DNA of 26,853 nucleotides from an uncultured Streptomyces sp. GTDB taxonomy: Bacteria; Actinomycetota; Actinomycetes; Streptomycetales; Streptomycetaceae. The notes under the pieces were generated by a model that did no database searches, had not been told where the DNA came from, and worked only from the letters and a program-made list of their open reading frames with translations. Each line of letters begins with the position of its first letter. Position 1 is the first letter of the stretch. Below are positions 1-7,696 of this stretch, one piece after another. Location: positions 1 to 26,853 of the forward strand of contig CAMLJW010000012.1 in the NCBI GenBank assembly GCA_946480485.1, in the 5' to 3' direction. The position numbers were made by a program, and so were the translations under genes.

Positions 1-348
1 CAAGGGTCACGATTCAACCGGCCGAAGTGGGTCCGAGTTCAGACGCCCCCGACAGTGTGCGGGCAACGGGCGATCAGTGCGCTGTTCGTAGGTCCCCCGC
101 CTGTTGTCGGCGCAGGTGAAGGCCATCTGCGACGGACCTCGCAACTGGCCGATGAGATGGCCGTTCTCTGCCGTTCGCGGCAAGTCCCGTTCATCGCCAC
201 GACCCAGGCCCTGGCCAGTGACCCTGCCTGGGCCAGGGAAGCACTGGCCAGCGACGGTGCCCACCCAGGCAGCGCGGGCTACCACAGACTCACTGACATC
301 GTCCTCGCCGGCCCGTGGCACGAATGGATCGCTCGCCCAGGCCAATAG
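1..348 (+). CDS. GDSL/SGNH-type hydrolase, C-terminal part (5' end outside window)
   Basis: The reading frame is open from base 1 and ends at TAG 346-348, so only the last ~115 residues of a larger protein are present. The segment ALFVGPPPV followed near the C-terminus by DGAHPGSAGYHRL is the layout of the last blocks of SGNH/GDSL esterases: the D-x-x-H of DGAH supplies the catalytic Asp and His. The nucleophile Ser and the Gly/Asn oxyanion blocks would lie upstream of the window. The usual role is hydrolysis of acyl esters or lipids, but the substrate cannot be predicted. It borders a decayed transposase, so the gene itself could be a truncated remnant; nothing visible here is broken. Family assignment is fairly firm, intactness is unknown. 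Confidence 0.6.
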   Translation, partial: QGSRFNRPKWVRVQTPPTVCGQRAISALFVGPPPVVGAGEGHLRRTSQLADEMAVLCRSRQVPFIATTQALASDPAWAREALASDGAHPGSAGYHRLTDIVLAGPWHEWIARPGQ

Positions 349-548
349 CCGGCTTCCGCCATCCCGTGTCACTTTCTGTCACATTCGCGGCCAGATAGCT
401 CCCCGTCAACTGGCCGCGAGCGGGGAATCGGAACTGGCCACCACCACTGTGATCTGCTGGTTTGCCGGTCGCAGGAAGCGGAGCTCCGGTAGAACGAAGT
501 CTGCCAAGATCGTCGTTCATCACGGGAACTCCGCTGTCTGGTCAGCGT

Positions 549-966
549 GTCATCAACCGCGAGATCGCGGTGGCGGAAGGTGTCTTCGCGCCGGGTCATC
601 TCGGTGAGTTGACGCGAACCGTGCCGTTCGAGACGGTCGATGCGGTGCTCGCCGAGTGCGGGGCTGTGCAGGAGCGGCTGCGCAAACTGCCGGCACGGGT
701 GGTGGTCTACCTGCTTTCTGGCTGCCGCGTTGTTCGAGGACTGCGGGTATCCGGCGTTATGGTCCAAGCTCCGGGCCGCGCTCAGCTCTCTTCCGGTACC
801 GAAAGTGACCGCGACCGCGCTGTGGCACGCCCGTGCCCGACTCGGTGTACGCCCGTTACGGGTGCTGTTCGACCTGGTGCGTGGCCCGGCGTCCGCGATC
901 CGCACCACCGGAGCCCGGTGGGCAGGGCTGCCGGTAGTCGCCATCGACGGCAGACCGATCCGCTGC
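549..966 (+). pseudogene. IS4-family transposase, N-terminal fragment with one frameshift
   Basis: Translation from about 549 gives FAPGHLGELTRTVPFETVD and then LRKLPARVVVYLL, the N-terminal domain of actinomycete IS4-type transposases. At the T-run 715-717 the frame breaks: the family sequence continues in another frame as LAAALFEDCGYPALWSKL, LWHARARLGVRPLRVLFDL and TTGARWAGLPVVAIDG. Removing one T restores a single frame, so this is a one-base insertion. Similarity stops at about 966, just after the AIDG that carries the first catalytic Asp, and RHS-type sequence follows at once. The catalytic core is missing, so the element is dead. No terminal inverted repeats were identified. Confidence 0.75.
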
Positions 967-1872
967 AGCGGACCGTCCGTTACTGCTATGACGCCGACGG
1001 CAACCGCGAAACCGTCATCAACGCGCGAGGCGTCGTCTCCACGAGCATCCACGATGCGCTGGGGCGACCGACGGGTACGACCTACTCCGACGAGACACCG
1101 GACGTGACCACGGCCTACGACGCGGCCGGCAACCGCAAGCAGGTCACCGACGCCCACGGGCACCCGGACCTTCACCTACGACGTGGCCAATCGTCTCAAG
1201 ACCGCCTCGGTACCCGGCCAGGCAAAGGGATTCCTCTACGACTACGACGACGCCGGTCGGCTCGGCGCCCGCACCCTGCCTCACGGGCGTGTCACCGCCT
1301 CCGCCCATGACGACGACGGCAACCGCAAACGGCCGTCACCGCCGGCGCAACCACTACCTACAACTACGACCCGGCGGGCAGGCTGATCAAATGTACGTTC
1401 CTGCCCGGCAACGGCTACACCGAACGCGCACTTACGACACGGCCGGTCGCGTCACCGACATCGCCTCCACCAAGGGCGGCACCACCCTTACCGGATGGCA
1501 CGCGCTCCTCGACGCCGCGGGCCAGCCCAAGCGCGTCGACTCACAGCGCAAAATGACCACCGAGTCGCTGTACTACATCTACGACGAGACGGGCGCCTCA
1601 CGACCGAATGCACCTCGGCCACCAAGGCGGAAACCTGCCCGGCGGGCTCGCCAACCACCTCGTACACCTACGACAAGGTGGGCAACCGCAAGACACACAT
1701 CGACGTCAAGGGCACCACTACCTACAACTACGACGCAGCCGACCAGCTGACCTGGTCCGTGCTCGGTTCCACCACGACGGACTACGGCTATAACGCCGAC
1801 GGCAACGAGACGAAGGCCGGCACTCGCGCCTACTCCTACGAGGCCAATGACCGGCTCATATCCATGACCTAG
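967..1872 (+). pseudogene. RHS/YD-repeat protein remnant, multiply frameshifted
   Basis: Tyr-Asp repeats of the RHS type occur along the whole stretch but jump between all three forward frames: YDADGNRETV (~990), YDALGRPTG-like and YDAAGNRKQV (~1110), FTYDVANRLKTAS (~1175), YDYDDAGRLG (~1240), YNYDPAGRL (~1360), YDTAGRVTDI (~1433), then YTYDKVGNRKTH, YNYDAADQLTW, YGYNADGNETK and YSYEANDRLISM up to TAG at 1870-1872. Intact RHS proteins are large secreted filaments that encase C-terminal polymorphic toxins. Here there is no N-terminus, no core PxxxxDPxG motif and no toxin, and at least four frameshifts. It is fused at its 5' side to the transposase fragment, which suggests an insertion or deletion event removed the rest. 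Confidence 0.8.
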
Positions 1873-1898
1873 ACAGGGGTCGCAACCCGGAATCCACG

Positions 1899-1904
1899 TA
1901 GAGT
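1899..1904 (+). promoter_or_regulatory. Possible -10 element TAGAGT of a near-leaderless promoter
   Basis: TAGAGT fits the Streptomyces -10 pattern TAGRRT and lies 11 bases before the GTG start at 1916. Transcription from it would begin about 1911 and give a leader of only a few bases. No convincing -35 box is seen 17-18 bases upstream and there is no Shine-Dalgarno sequence before the GTG, which also fits a leaderless mRNA. This is inference from one hexamer. Confidence 0.3.
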
Positions 1905-1915
1905 AACGTGCTGGC

Positions 1916-2743
1916 GTGTCCACGCCGACTCCGCCTCAGAATCCGTACGTGCAGCAACCTCCCGTGCCGGTGCCGATTCCTCCCTTGCCGCCCGCGCCCC
2001 AGGGGCCGTACGCCCCGTACGGTCAGCAGCCCGCCGGGCCGTACGGACACCCCTACGCCCAGCAGCCCTACGGCTGGGCTGCCCCGCCCGTGGCCCCGCC
2101 CCCGAAGAAACGGCGGGCATGGCTTGTCCTGGGCGTCACGGGTGGCGCCGTGGGTGTGGTTTTGGCGATCCTGGTGGCGCTCGCGCTGATCAGCCAGACG
2201 GCCGAAAGCGGCTTTCCGGAGGCGAGGTTCCAGCTGACCCTGCCCAAGACGCTGATCGATGGCCGCTTCGAGCTCGCCCAGGACCTCTCCGACTCCAAGG
2301 GCCAGAGCATCGAGGATGAGGCGGACGGCGCGTGGGACGCCAAGGTCACCGCTGCCGTGGTCGGCCAGTACAGCCTGGGCGGCGATGACACCAAGGGTAT
2401 TCTGGTGTTCTCCGGCATGTATGGCCGGTTCAAGAACAGGGACGAGGCCCGCCAGAACATGCTGAAGGGCGTCGGCGAGGCGGACGGCGTGACCGTGGCC
2501 GTCGGGCCGAAGGAGTTCACCCAGGACGGCTCGCCCACCGTCAGCTGTGAGGTCGTTACCCAGAAGAAGCTAGGCACGACCATGAGTTACCCCGTGTGCG
2601 CCTGGACCGACGCCAACACGGCAGCCGCGGTCGCCCCGATGACCGCGAAGGCGGCTACGCAGGATCCCTCCGACATTGACCTGGCGTTCTACGCGAAGTT
2701 CACGCTGCAGGTCCGTTCCGAGACGATGAAACCGATCGGCTGA
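1916..2743 (+). CDS. Single-pass membrane protein with Pro/Tyr/Gln-rich cytoplasmic N-terminus
   Basis: This is a 275-residue protein from GTG 1916. Residues 1-63 are rich in Pro, Tyr, Gln and Gly. A KKRR stop-transfer patch at 64-67 is followed by one hydrophobic segment at about 69-92. The remaining ~180 residues are polar and predicted extracellular, with two Cys (SCEV and VCAW) that could form a disulfide. This is a common Streptomyces architecture for membrane-anchored proteins of unknown function; I do not recognise a catalytic motif. No good ribosome binding site precedes the GTG; the nearby TAGAGT suggests a near-leaderless transcript. It stands alone between RHS debris and the convergent acyl-CoA ligase, and the 292 bases downstream hold no recognisable gene or clear terminator. 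Confidence 0.8.
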   Translation: MSTPTPPQNPYVQQPPVPVPIPPLPPAPQGPYAPYGQQPAGPYGHPYAQQPYGWAAPPVAPPPKKRRAWLVLGVTGGAVGVVLAILVALALISQTAESGFPEARFQLTLPKTLIDGRFELAQDLSDSKGQSIEDEADGAWDAKVTAAVVGQYSLGGDDTKGILVFSGMYGRFKNRDEARQNMLKGVGEADGVTVAVGPKEFTQDGSPTVSCEVVTQKKLGTTMSYPVCAWTDANTAAAVAPMTAKAATQDPSDIDLAFYAKFTLQVRSETMKPIG

Positions 2744-3035
2744 CCGCCCCCGACCACTGCCGGCTCAACGGCTGTTCCTTGCAGTTCCCTACCCCTGCGT
2801 CATGGCCGCCAGGCTTGAGGTGTTTGCCCCATACGCGCACCATCGCGTCCGCACGACTTCTCTCAGTGTCCCGATCGGCGGCCCTAACCGCCGGCCGCGC
2901 GCGGTGGCGGCCCCGCATTCGGTGGTCCTCGGCCTGGTGGCTTCACCACCTGGATCGAGAACGCGGGGCAACGCCGAGCGCGTGCAAATCTTCCACGATC
3001 AGGTACACGGCCCTCGCGGGTCACGCTCTCGAGGG

Positions 3036-4595
3036 TCAGCCGTTGCGGGTCGGTGAGCGTAGTTCGCGCTTGAGGATCTTCCCGGTCGCGGTCATGGGCA
3101 GGCTGTCGCGGAACTCCACCAGGCGCGGGTACTTGTACGCCGCCATCCTGTCCATACACCAGGACACGAGCTCGGCGTCGGTGACCTCGACACCGGGCCT
3201 GCGGATGACGTATGCCTTGATCTCCTCGCCGTGGGACTCGTGTGGTACGCCCACGACGGCGACGAGGCTGACAGCGGGGTGGGTCATCATGACCTCTTCC
3301 AGTTCGCGCGGGTACACGTTGAACCCGCCGCGCACGATCATGTCCTTGGCCCGGTCGACGATGTAGTAGTAGCCGTCGGCGTCGCGCCGGGCGATGTCGC
3401 CGGTGCGGAACCAGCCGTCGCGCATCGCCTCGGCGGTGGCGTCCGGGCGGCCGAGGTAGCCCTTCATGACATTGTGACCGCGAATCGCGATCTCGCCGAC
3501 CTGGTCCTCCGGTACCTCGTTCCACTCGGCGTCGACGAGCTTCACGTCGACGCCCCACACCGGCTGTCCGATGGAACCGGGTTTGGTCTCGCGGCCGGGG
3601 TGGTTGAAGGTGGCCACCGGGCTGGTCTCCGACAGCCCGTAGCCTTCCTGGATGCGTATGCCGAAGGTGTTCTCGACCTGATCGAGGATCTCTACCGGCA
3701 ACGCGGCACCGCCGGAGAGCACGATCCGCAGACTGCTCGCGATCTCCCGCAGGTCGAGGCCGGTGGTGTCGGCGGACAGCAGACCCCAGTGCATGGTCGG
3801 TACACCGGCGAAGAAGGTCACCTTTTCGTCCCGCATCAGGCCGAGCGCCTGTGCGGGATCGAATCGGGGCAGCAGCACCAGCGTCGCACCCGCGCCGAAG
3901 CCGGCGTTCATCTGCACGGTCTGGCCGAAGGAGTGGAACAGCGGCAGCGTGGCCAGGTGGACGTCGTGCTCGACCGTCCCGAACAGGCGATGGCAGGTGA
4001 GCGCGTTGAGCACCATGTTCGCGTGCGACAGCTCCGCACCCTTGGGGCTGCCGGTCGTGCCACTGGTGTAGAGGATCACCGCGGTGTCGGTGGCCTCGGT
4101 GACAGCCGTCTCGAAGACCGGCGGCCGCCCGGCCAGCGCTGCGCCCAGGCTGGTCGCGCCCTCGATCGACGAGGGCGCGGCCGGGTCCGCACCCATCAGG
4201 AAGAAGTGCTCGCAGTCAGTGGCCTCCGCGAACGCGGCCCAGCCCTCCCGTCCGAGCGGCAGCTCCTCGGTTCCCTCGAAGCAGAAGTACGCCTTCGCCC
4301 CGGAGTCGCGCAGGTGGTAGGCGATCTCGCGGCCCTTCAGCAGTACGTTCAACGGCACCACTACCCCACCCGCCTTGAGGATGCCGTAGTACACGATCGG
4401 GAAGTACGGGAGATTCGGGCACGACAGCGCCACCCGGTCGCCGGGCTGGACACCGGACGCGGCGAGCAGACCGGCCACCTGGTTGGCGGCCGCGTTCAGC
4501 GCGGCGTAGGACAACCGGGTGTCGCCGTGTACGACGGCGTCTCGCTCGGGCAGGCACCGCGCACTGTCCTCCAGCATCACGGCAAGGTTCAACAT
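3036..4595 (-). CDS. Acyl-CoA ligase (AMP-forming, ANL superfamily)
   Basis: This 519-residue enzyme of normal family length activates a carboxylic acid through an acyl-AMP intermediate to the CoA thioester. The ATP-binding A3 motif YTSGTTGSPKG lies at 176-186, the A5 motif YGLSETS at about 320, the A7 region GWFRTGDIARRD at about 395 and DRAKDMIVRGGFNVYP just after it. The C-terminal TATGKILKREL carries the adenylation Lys. The sequence resembles long/medium-chain fatty acid ligases. The start is ATG 4595 with GGAAGGA about 10 bases upstream. It lies 32 bases after the secreted hydrolase gene, so the two probably form one operon. If the locus works with the cluster at 10931-25759 it could supply the CoA starter (NonL-like role), but it may equally serve fatty-acid breakdown. 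Substrate unknown. Confidence 0.92.
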   Translation of the reverse strand: MLNLAVMLEDSARCLPERDAVVHGDTRLSYAALNAAANQVAGLLAASGVQPGDRVALSCPNLPYFPIVYYGILKAGGVVVPLNVLLKGREIAYHLRDSGAKAYFCFEGTEELPLGREGWAAFAEATDCEHFFLMGADPAAPSSIEGATSLGAALAGRPPVFETAVTEATDTAVILYTSGTTGSPKGAELSHANMVLNALTCHRLFGTVEHDVHLATLPLFHSFGQTVQMNAGFGAGATLVLLPRFDPAQALGLMRDEKVTFFAGVPTMHWGLLSADTTGLDLREIASSLRIVLSGGAALPVEILDQVENTFGIRIQEGYGLSETSPVATFNHPGRETKPGSIGQPVWGVDVKLVDAEWNEVPEDQVGEIAIRGHNVMKGYLGRPDATAEAMRDGWFRTGDIARRDADGYYYIVDRAKDMIVRGGFNVYPRELEEVMMTHPAVSLVAVVGVPHESHGEEIKAYVIRRPGVEVTDAELVSWCMDRMAAYKYPRLVEFRDSLPMTATGKILKRELRSPTRNG

Positions 4596-4627
4596 GAGCT
4601 TCTATCCTTCCGGCGAGACAACCGTTG

Positions 4628-6238
4628 TCAGGAAACAGGGGTGACGGGCAGGGTCGGGACGGCGGTGAGCTCCACCGTGTACGCGCCGGTGGGCGGCGGT
4701 GCGTACTGTGCGGACCCGGTGGTGATTTCCAGTTCGAGCGCGTGGCCGGGTTCGAGCCGCCAGGTGATGCCGTGCAGGGCGACGTCCTGGTCGATCCGGC
4801 CGGCGAAGACCCACGGCATGGTCTGGTCGTCCACGGTGACCCTGCTGCCGTCCGGTGCGCGGTCGACCAGTTCCAGGTGGACCTGTGCGGTGAGGCCGGT
4901 CGCGGAACCGGTGAGACGGACGGTCGGCACTCCGACGAACGCTCGCGGGGCGGAGCCGGGGGAGACCACCTCGGCCCGGGTGGCGGTGGCCCCCAACTCG
5001 ACGGCGGGTGCGGGCGCGCCGTTGGCCGGTCCGTCACCGCCAGTGCCGCCGGGCCCGATGAGGGTGCCGGTGGCGACAGCCCTGCCGGTCAACGAGGCGG
5101 TCTTCGGCAGCGGGTAGGAGTCGGCGGCGTAGTAGCTGCCGTTGTTGGCCTGCCACTCAAAGGCCGGGCCGGTCTTCACACTGCGATCGCCCTTCACCCA
5201 ACGGTCCATCCAGTCGAGCAGCCGCTCATACCAGACGACCTTGCCGGTCACCGCGTCCGTATCGCTCTGGGTGGGGCCGTACTTGCAGCCGACGAAAGTA
5301 TGTCCGGCGCAGACGGTGACCAGCTTCACCGGGGTGCCGGCGGCGACCAGGTTGCGGTAGTTGGCGAAGCCGTCCTCGAGTGGGAAGAAGGTGTCGATGC
5401 TGCCCTGGACGATGAGGGTGGGTGCGGTGATCGCGCCGCTGTGCGTCGTGGTGGATCGTGCAGCCCACCACGCCTTGTTCTCGGCGCTCATCTGCCCGGT
5501 GAGGAGCAACTCGGTATGGGTGCTGTGGATATGCTGGTCGAAGACGCCGAACTGCGCGCCCGCGGGCGAGTCCCAGCCGTCACTCATGGCGGTCACGAGG
5601 CCGGCGGCGTACACGCCCTCCCACCAGGCAGTCTTCACCGTGCCGTTCGGCCACAGGTCCCGGTTCAGGTCACCCCATCCGGCGATCGGCGCGATCGCAT
5701 CCACCCGCCGGTCCGTCGCGGCCGTGTTGTACTGTACCCCGGCAGCGTTCGAGGCGCCGAGCCAGCCGACCTTCGGGTCTCCCGGCCTGTCCAGCTCGAT
5801 CTCAGGACGAGAGGCCAGGTAGTCGATCATCGCGCCGGCATCGCCGACTTCGGCGGGCCCAGCGGGACTGGCTTCGCCCCCGGAGTCGCCCCACCCGCGG
5901 GAATCCCACGTAAGGACCGCGTAGCCGCGGTCGAGCAGCGGCTGCTCCCACGCTCCCGGAGCCCGCAGCCGCGACCCGCCCCAGCCATGGGTCTCCAGAA
6001 TCGCCGGCACCGGCCGATCCCCCGAGGCTCCGGCCGGCAGCATCAGGGTCGCGACGATCGGAGTGCCGTCGAAGGACCTGATCACGATCGGGTCCTCGAT
6101 CCGGACGCCGTCTGCTGCCGCCGCGTATACCGGCGGGCAGAGTGCCGCGGCGAGACAGGCCGCTGTGACAACCGCGACCCGGCGGACCACGGCGCTCACC
6201 GGGAACCCAGCCCTTCTCCGCGAGACGGTCCGTTGCAT
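4628..6238 (-). CDS. Secreted CocE/NonD-type alpha/beta hydrolase (S15 peptidase family fold)
   Basis: This is a 536-residue protein with an export signal: an Arg-rich start (residues 8-20), a hydrophobic stretch at 21-40 and a VYAAAA cleavage region. The hydrolase domain shows HGWGGSR (oxyanion region, 84-90), WDSRGWGDSGG (111-121), nucleophile motif GASNAAG with Ser163, Asp282 in QGSIDTFFP and His313 in CAGHTF. These are placed as a Ser-Asp-His triad. The C-terminal ~200 residues are beta-rich, as in the jelly-roll domain of X-Pro dipeptidyl-peptidase/cocaine esterase proteins. The start is ATG 6238 with GGAGG just upstream. The family is named after a hydrolase of the nonactin cluster (NonD), a suggestive but weak link to the downstream biosynthetic block. 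Cleavage of esters or amides outside the cell is likely; substrate unknown. Confidence 0.9.
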   Translation of the reverse strand: MQRTVSRRRAGFPVSAVVRRVAVVTAACLAAALCPPVYAAAADGVRIEDPIVIRSFDGTPIVATLMLPAGASGDRPVPAILETHGWGGSRLRAPGAWEQPLLDRGYAVLTWDSRGWGDSGGEASPAGPAEVGDAGAMIDYLASRPEIELDRPGDPKVGWLGASNAAGVQYNTAATDRRVDAIAPIAGWGDLNRDLWPNGTVKTAWWEGVYAAGLVTAMSDGWDSPAGAQFGVFDQHIHSTHTELLLTGQMSAENKAWWAARSTTTHSGAITAPTLIVQGSIDTFFPLEDGFANYRNLVAAGTPVKLVTVCAGHTFVGCKYGPTQSDTDAVTGKVVWYERLLDWMDRWVKGDRSVKTGPAFEWQANNGSYYAADSYPLPKTASLTGRAVATGTLIGPGGTGGDGPANGAPAPAVELGATATRAEVVSPGSAPRAFVGVPTVRLTGSATGLTAQVHLELVDRAPDGSRVTVDDQTMPWVFAGRIDQDVALHGITWRLEPGHALELEITTGSAQYAPPPTGAYTVELTAVPTLPVTPVS

Positions 6239-6413
6239 CTCTACCTCCGTGTCTCTGGATCTAACGGGGACAGCGACACGAAGCTAGGCAGCCGACTCGG
6301 GGCTGACCTCATACTTTCGGAGGAGGGCCCCAGGCGGATCTGTCCAAGTCGTTCATCTTCGGGTAATACTTGCGCTGTTTTGGCGAGCTGCGGGCCTTGC
6401 ACGGAGAGTGCCG
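6239..6413 (+). promoter_or_regulatory. Divergent control region between hydrolase operon and LuxR regulator
   Basis: These 175 bases separate the leftward hydrolase start from the rightward LuxR start and must carry promoters for both. The only site I can assign firmly is the hydrolase Shine-Dalgarno (GGAGG, minus strand, about 6245-6249). TAATAC at 6364-6369 could be a -10 for the regulator, with no good -35. The layout suggests the LuxR protein binds here, but I see no clear dyad operator. Confidence 0.35.
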
Positions 6414-7274
6414 ATGACCGATATCGAAACCAAATCCGCGAAGATGCGCGGTATGCTCCGCCGACTCTCGAAAGTGGACGGGTTCTGCCTGGCACTGGGC
6501 GGGTTCGTGAGCCGACGCGGAACGCATCTGGTGCTCACCGAGTTGTGTGGGCTGCGCACCGAACTGCTGCGTGGCGTGGTCATGAACCCGGGCATAGGGC
6601 TCGGCGGCCGAGTGCTCACGGTGCGGCGCCCGGTCGTGGTCGAGGACTACGTCTCCTCGGCGATCATCACCCACCAGATGGACCGCGCCGTCATCGCCGA
6701 CGGCGTCCGCGGTGCGCTGGCCCTGCCGATCGTCGTGGGCAAAGAGATCCGCGCGGTGATATACGGCGGAAGCCGCACCCAGGACTCCATCGGCACACGC
6801 ACCGCCGACGCGGCCATCCGCATCGTCCAGGCGTTCGCCGACGACCTCGCCGTCGACGAGGAAGTGGAGCGACGCGTCGCCCGCGCATGCCAGGAATACG
6901 AGCCACACCTCACGCCCGCCAAGCGACAGCTCGACACCTCCGGCACGGCGGACCCCACCGACGTCACCGCGGAACTGCTCGCCATCGCCGCGGAGATCTC
7001 CGACGCTCGGATCCGTGAACGGCTGCTGAGACTTTGTGGGCGACTGCCGACCCACACCCCGGCCGCCCACCGGCCCCAGGTCAACCTGTCCCGCCGCGAG
7101 ACCGATGTCCTGATACAACTGGCTGCCGGCTTCACCAACGCCGAGATCGCCGAACGGCTGGCCATTCTGCCGACCACGGTCAAGACCCATCTCTCCGGTG
7201 TCATGCGCAAACTCGGCACCCGCAACCGCGTGGAGACTCTGGCCGCCGCGCGCAGAGCCGGGTTGCTGTCCTGA
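6414..7274 (+). CDS. LuxR-family transcriptional regulator with GAF-like sensor domain
   Basis: This is a 286-residue protein. Residues ~15-140 resemble a GAF domain of the type that begins with a short helix and runs through PGIGLGGRVLTVRRPVVVEDY and RGALALPIVVGKEIRAVIYGG. A helical linker follows. The last ~62 residues are a LuxR/NarL helix-turn-helix (LSRRETDVLIQLAAGFTN, then TTVKTHLSGVMRKLGTRNR). There is no receiver domain, so it probably senses a small ligand through the GAF part. I chose ATG 6414 because GGAGAG at 6403-6408 lies 5 bases upstream; GTG 6408 overlaps that site. It is divergent from the hydrolase/acyl-CoA ligase pair and probably controls it, perhaps in response to an acyl compound (inference). 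Confidence 0.87.
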   Translation: MTDIETKSAKMRGMLRRLSKVDGFCLALGGFVSRRGTHLVLTELCGLRTELLRGVVMNPGIGLGGRVLTVRRPVVVEDYVSSAIITHQMDRAVIADGVRGALALPIVVGKEIRAVIYGGSRTQDSIGTRTADAAIRIVQAFADDLAVDEEVERRVARACQEYEPHLTPAKRQLDTSGTADPTDVTAELLAIAAEISDARIRERLLRLCGRLPTHTPAAHRPQVNLSRRETDVLIQLAAGFTNAEIAERLAILPTTVKTHLSGVMRKLGTRNRVETLAAARRAGLLS

Positions 7275-7334
7275 ATGTCTGGCTGGCTTTCATTCTCTGT
7301 CGCCTGGTGGATTCGCCGGCCGCGGCGGGCCGAC

Positions 7335-7520
7335 AGCCCCGGACAACGCTTACCAGATGCGCGTCGCCGGATACCCGGAGCGCATGGTCCCGCTCCCCGC
7401 CTCGGCGACCGGAGCAAGTGGCAAGGGCCTCATGGTCGACGGAATGCGCCCGGTGGACGGCTACGCGGTCGAGGTGAAGCATGTGCGCGAACCCGGCTGC
7501 CAGGCTGCGGCCGGTGTGCC
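7335..7520 (+). pseudogene. Remnant of a restriction-endonuclease-fold toxin domain (Tox-REase-like)
   Basis: In the frame of 7336 the translation reads DNAYQMRVAGYPERMVPLP, then GKGLMVDGMRPVDGYAVEVKHVREPGC. The pattern AYQxRVAG ... VDGxRPxDGYAVExKHV is that of the C-terminal nuclease toxins of actinomycete polymorphic toxin (RHS/WXG-type) proteins; the D ... ExK spacing matches a PD-(D/E)xK nuclease core. Similarity fades after about 7510, and there is no N-terminal delivery domain, start codon with RBS, or visible immunity gene. It lies just after the LuxR gene and is read as debris. It may be related to the RHS remnant at 967-1872, though 5 kb apart. Confidence 0.5.
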
Positions 7521-7696
7521 CAGCCGATGTCACCGAGGAGGCGCCGGTGGCGTCGAGCCCGGGCGGCAGCTGCCTACCAGTCCTCCTCCGGCAGGGCTAC
7601 TCTGCTTGGAAGTGCGCCGCTTGGCCTCTTGCCGGAAGCCTTCACATCCTGCCCGGGATAGCTGGCGGGTTTTGCTATGAGAGGCGGTTATGCGTC

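Noticed and set aside
3231..5117. 628-residue plus-strand open frame opposite the ligase and hydrolase
   Set aside because: It is antisense to two genes with full catalytic motifs; long antisense frames are expected at this GC content and its translation (His/Val/Gly/Arg-rich) matches no family.
4625..7018. 797-residue plus-strand open frame
   Set aside because: It overlaps the hydrolase on the other strand and the LuxR gene in another frame; composition is Arg/Gly/Pro/His-rich and shows no domain.
7625..7675. Possible terminator (CCCG ... CGGG then TTTT) before the beta-helix gene
   Set aside because: The stem is only about four pairs with a loose loop; too weak to call.
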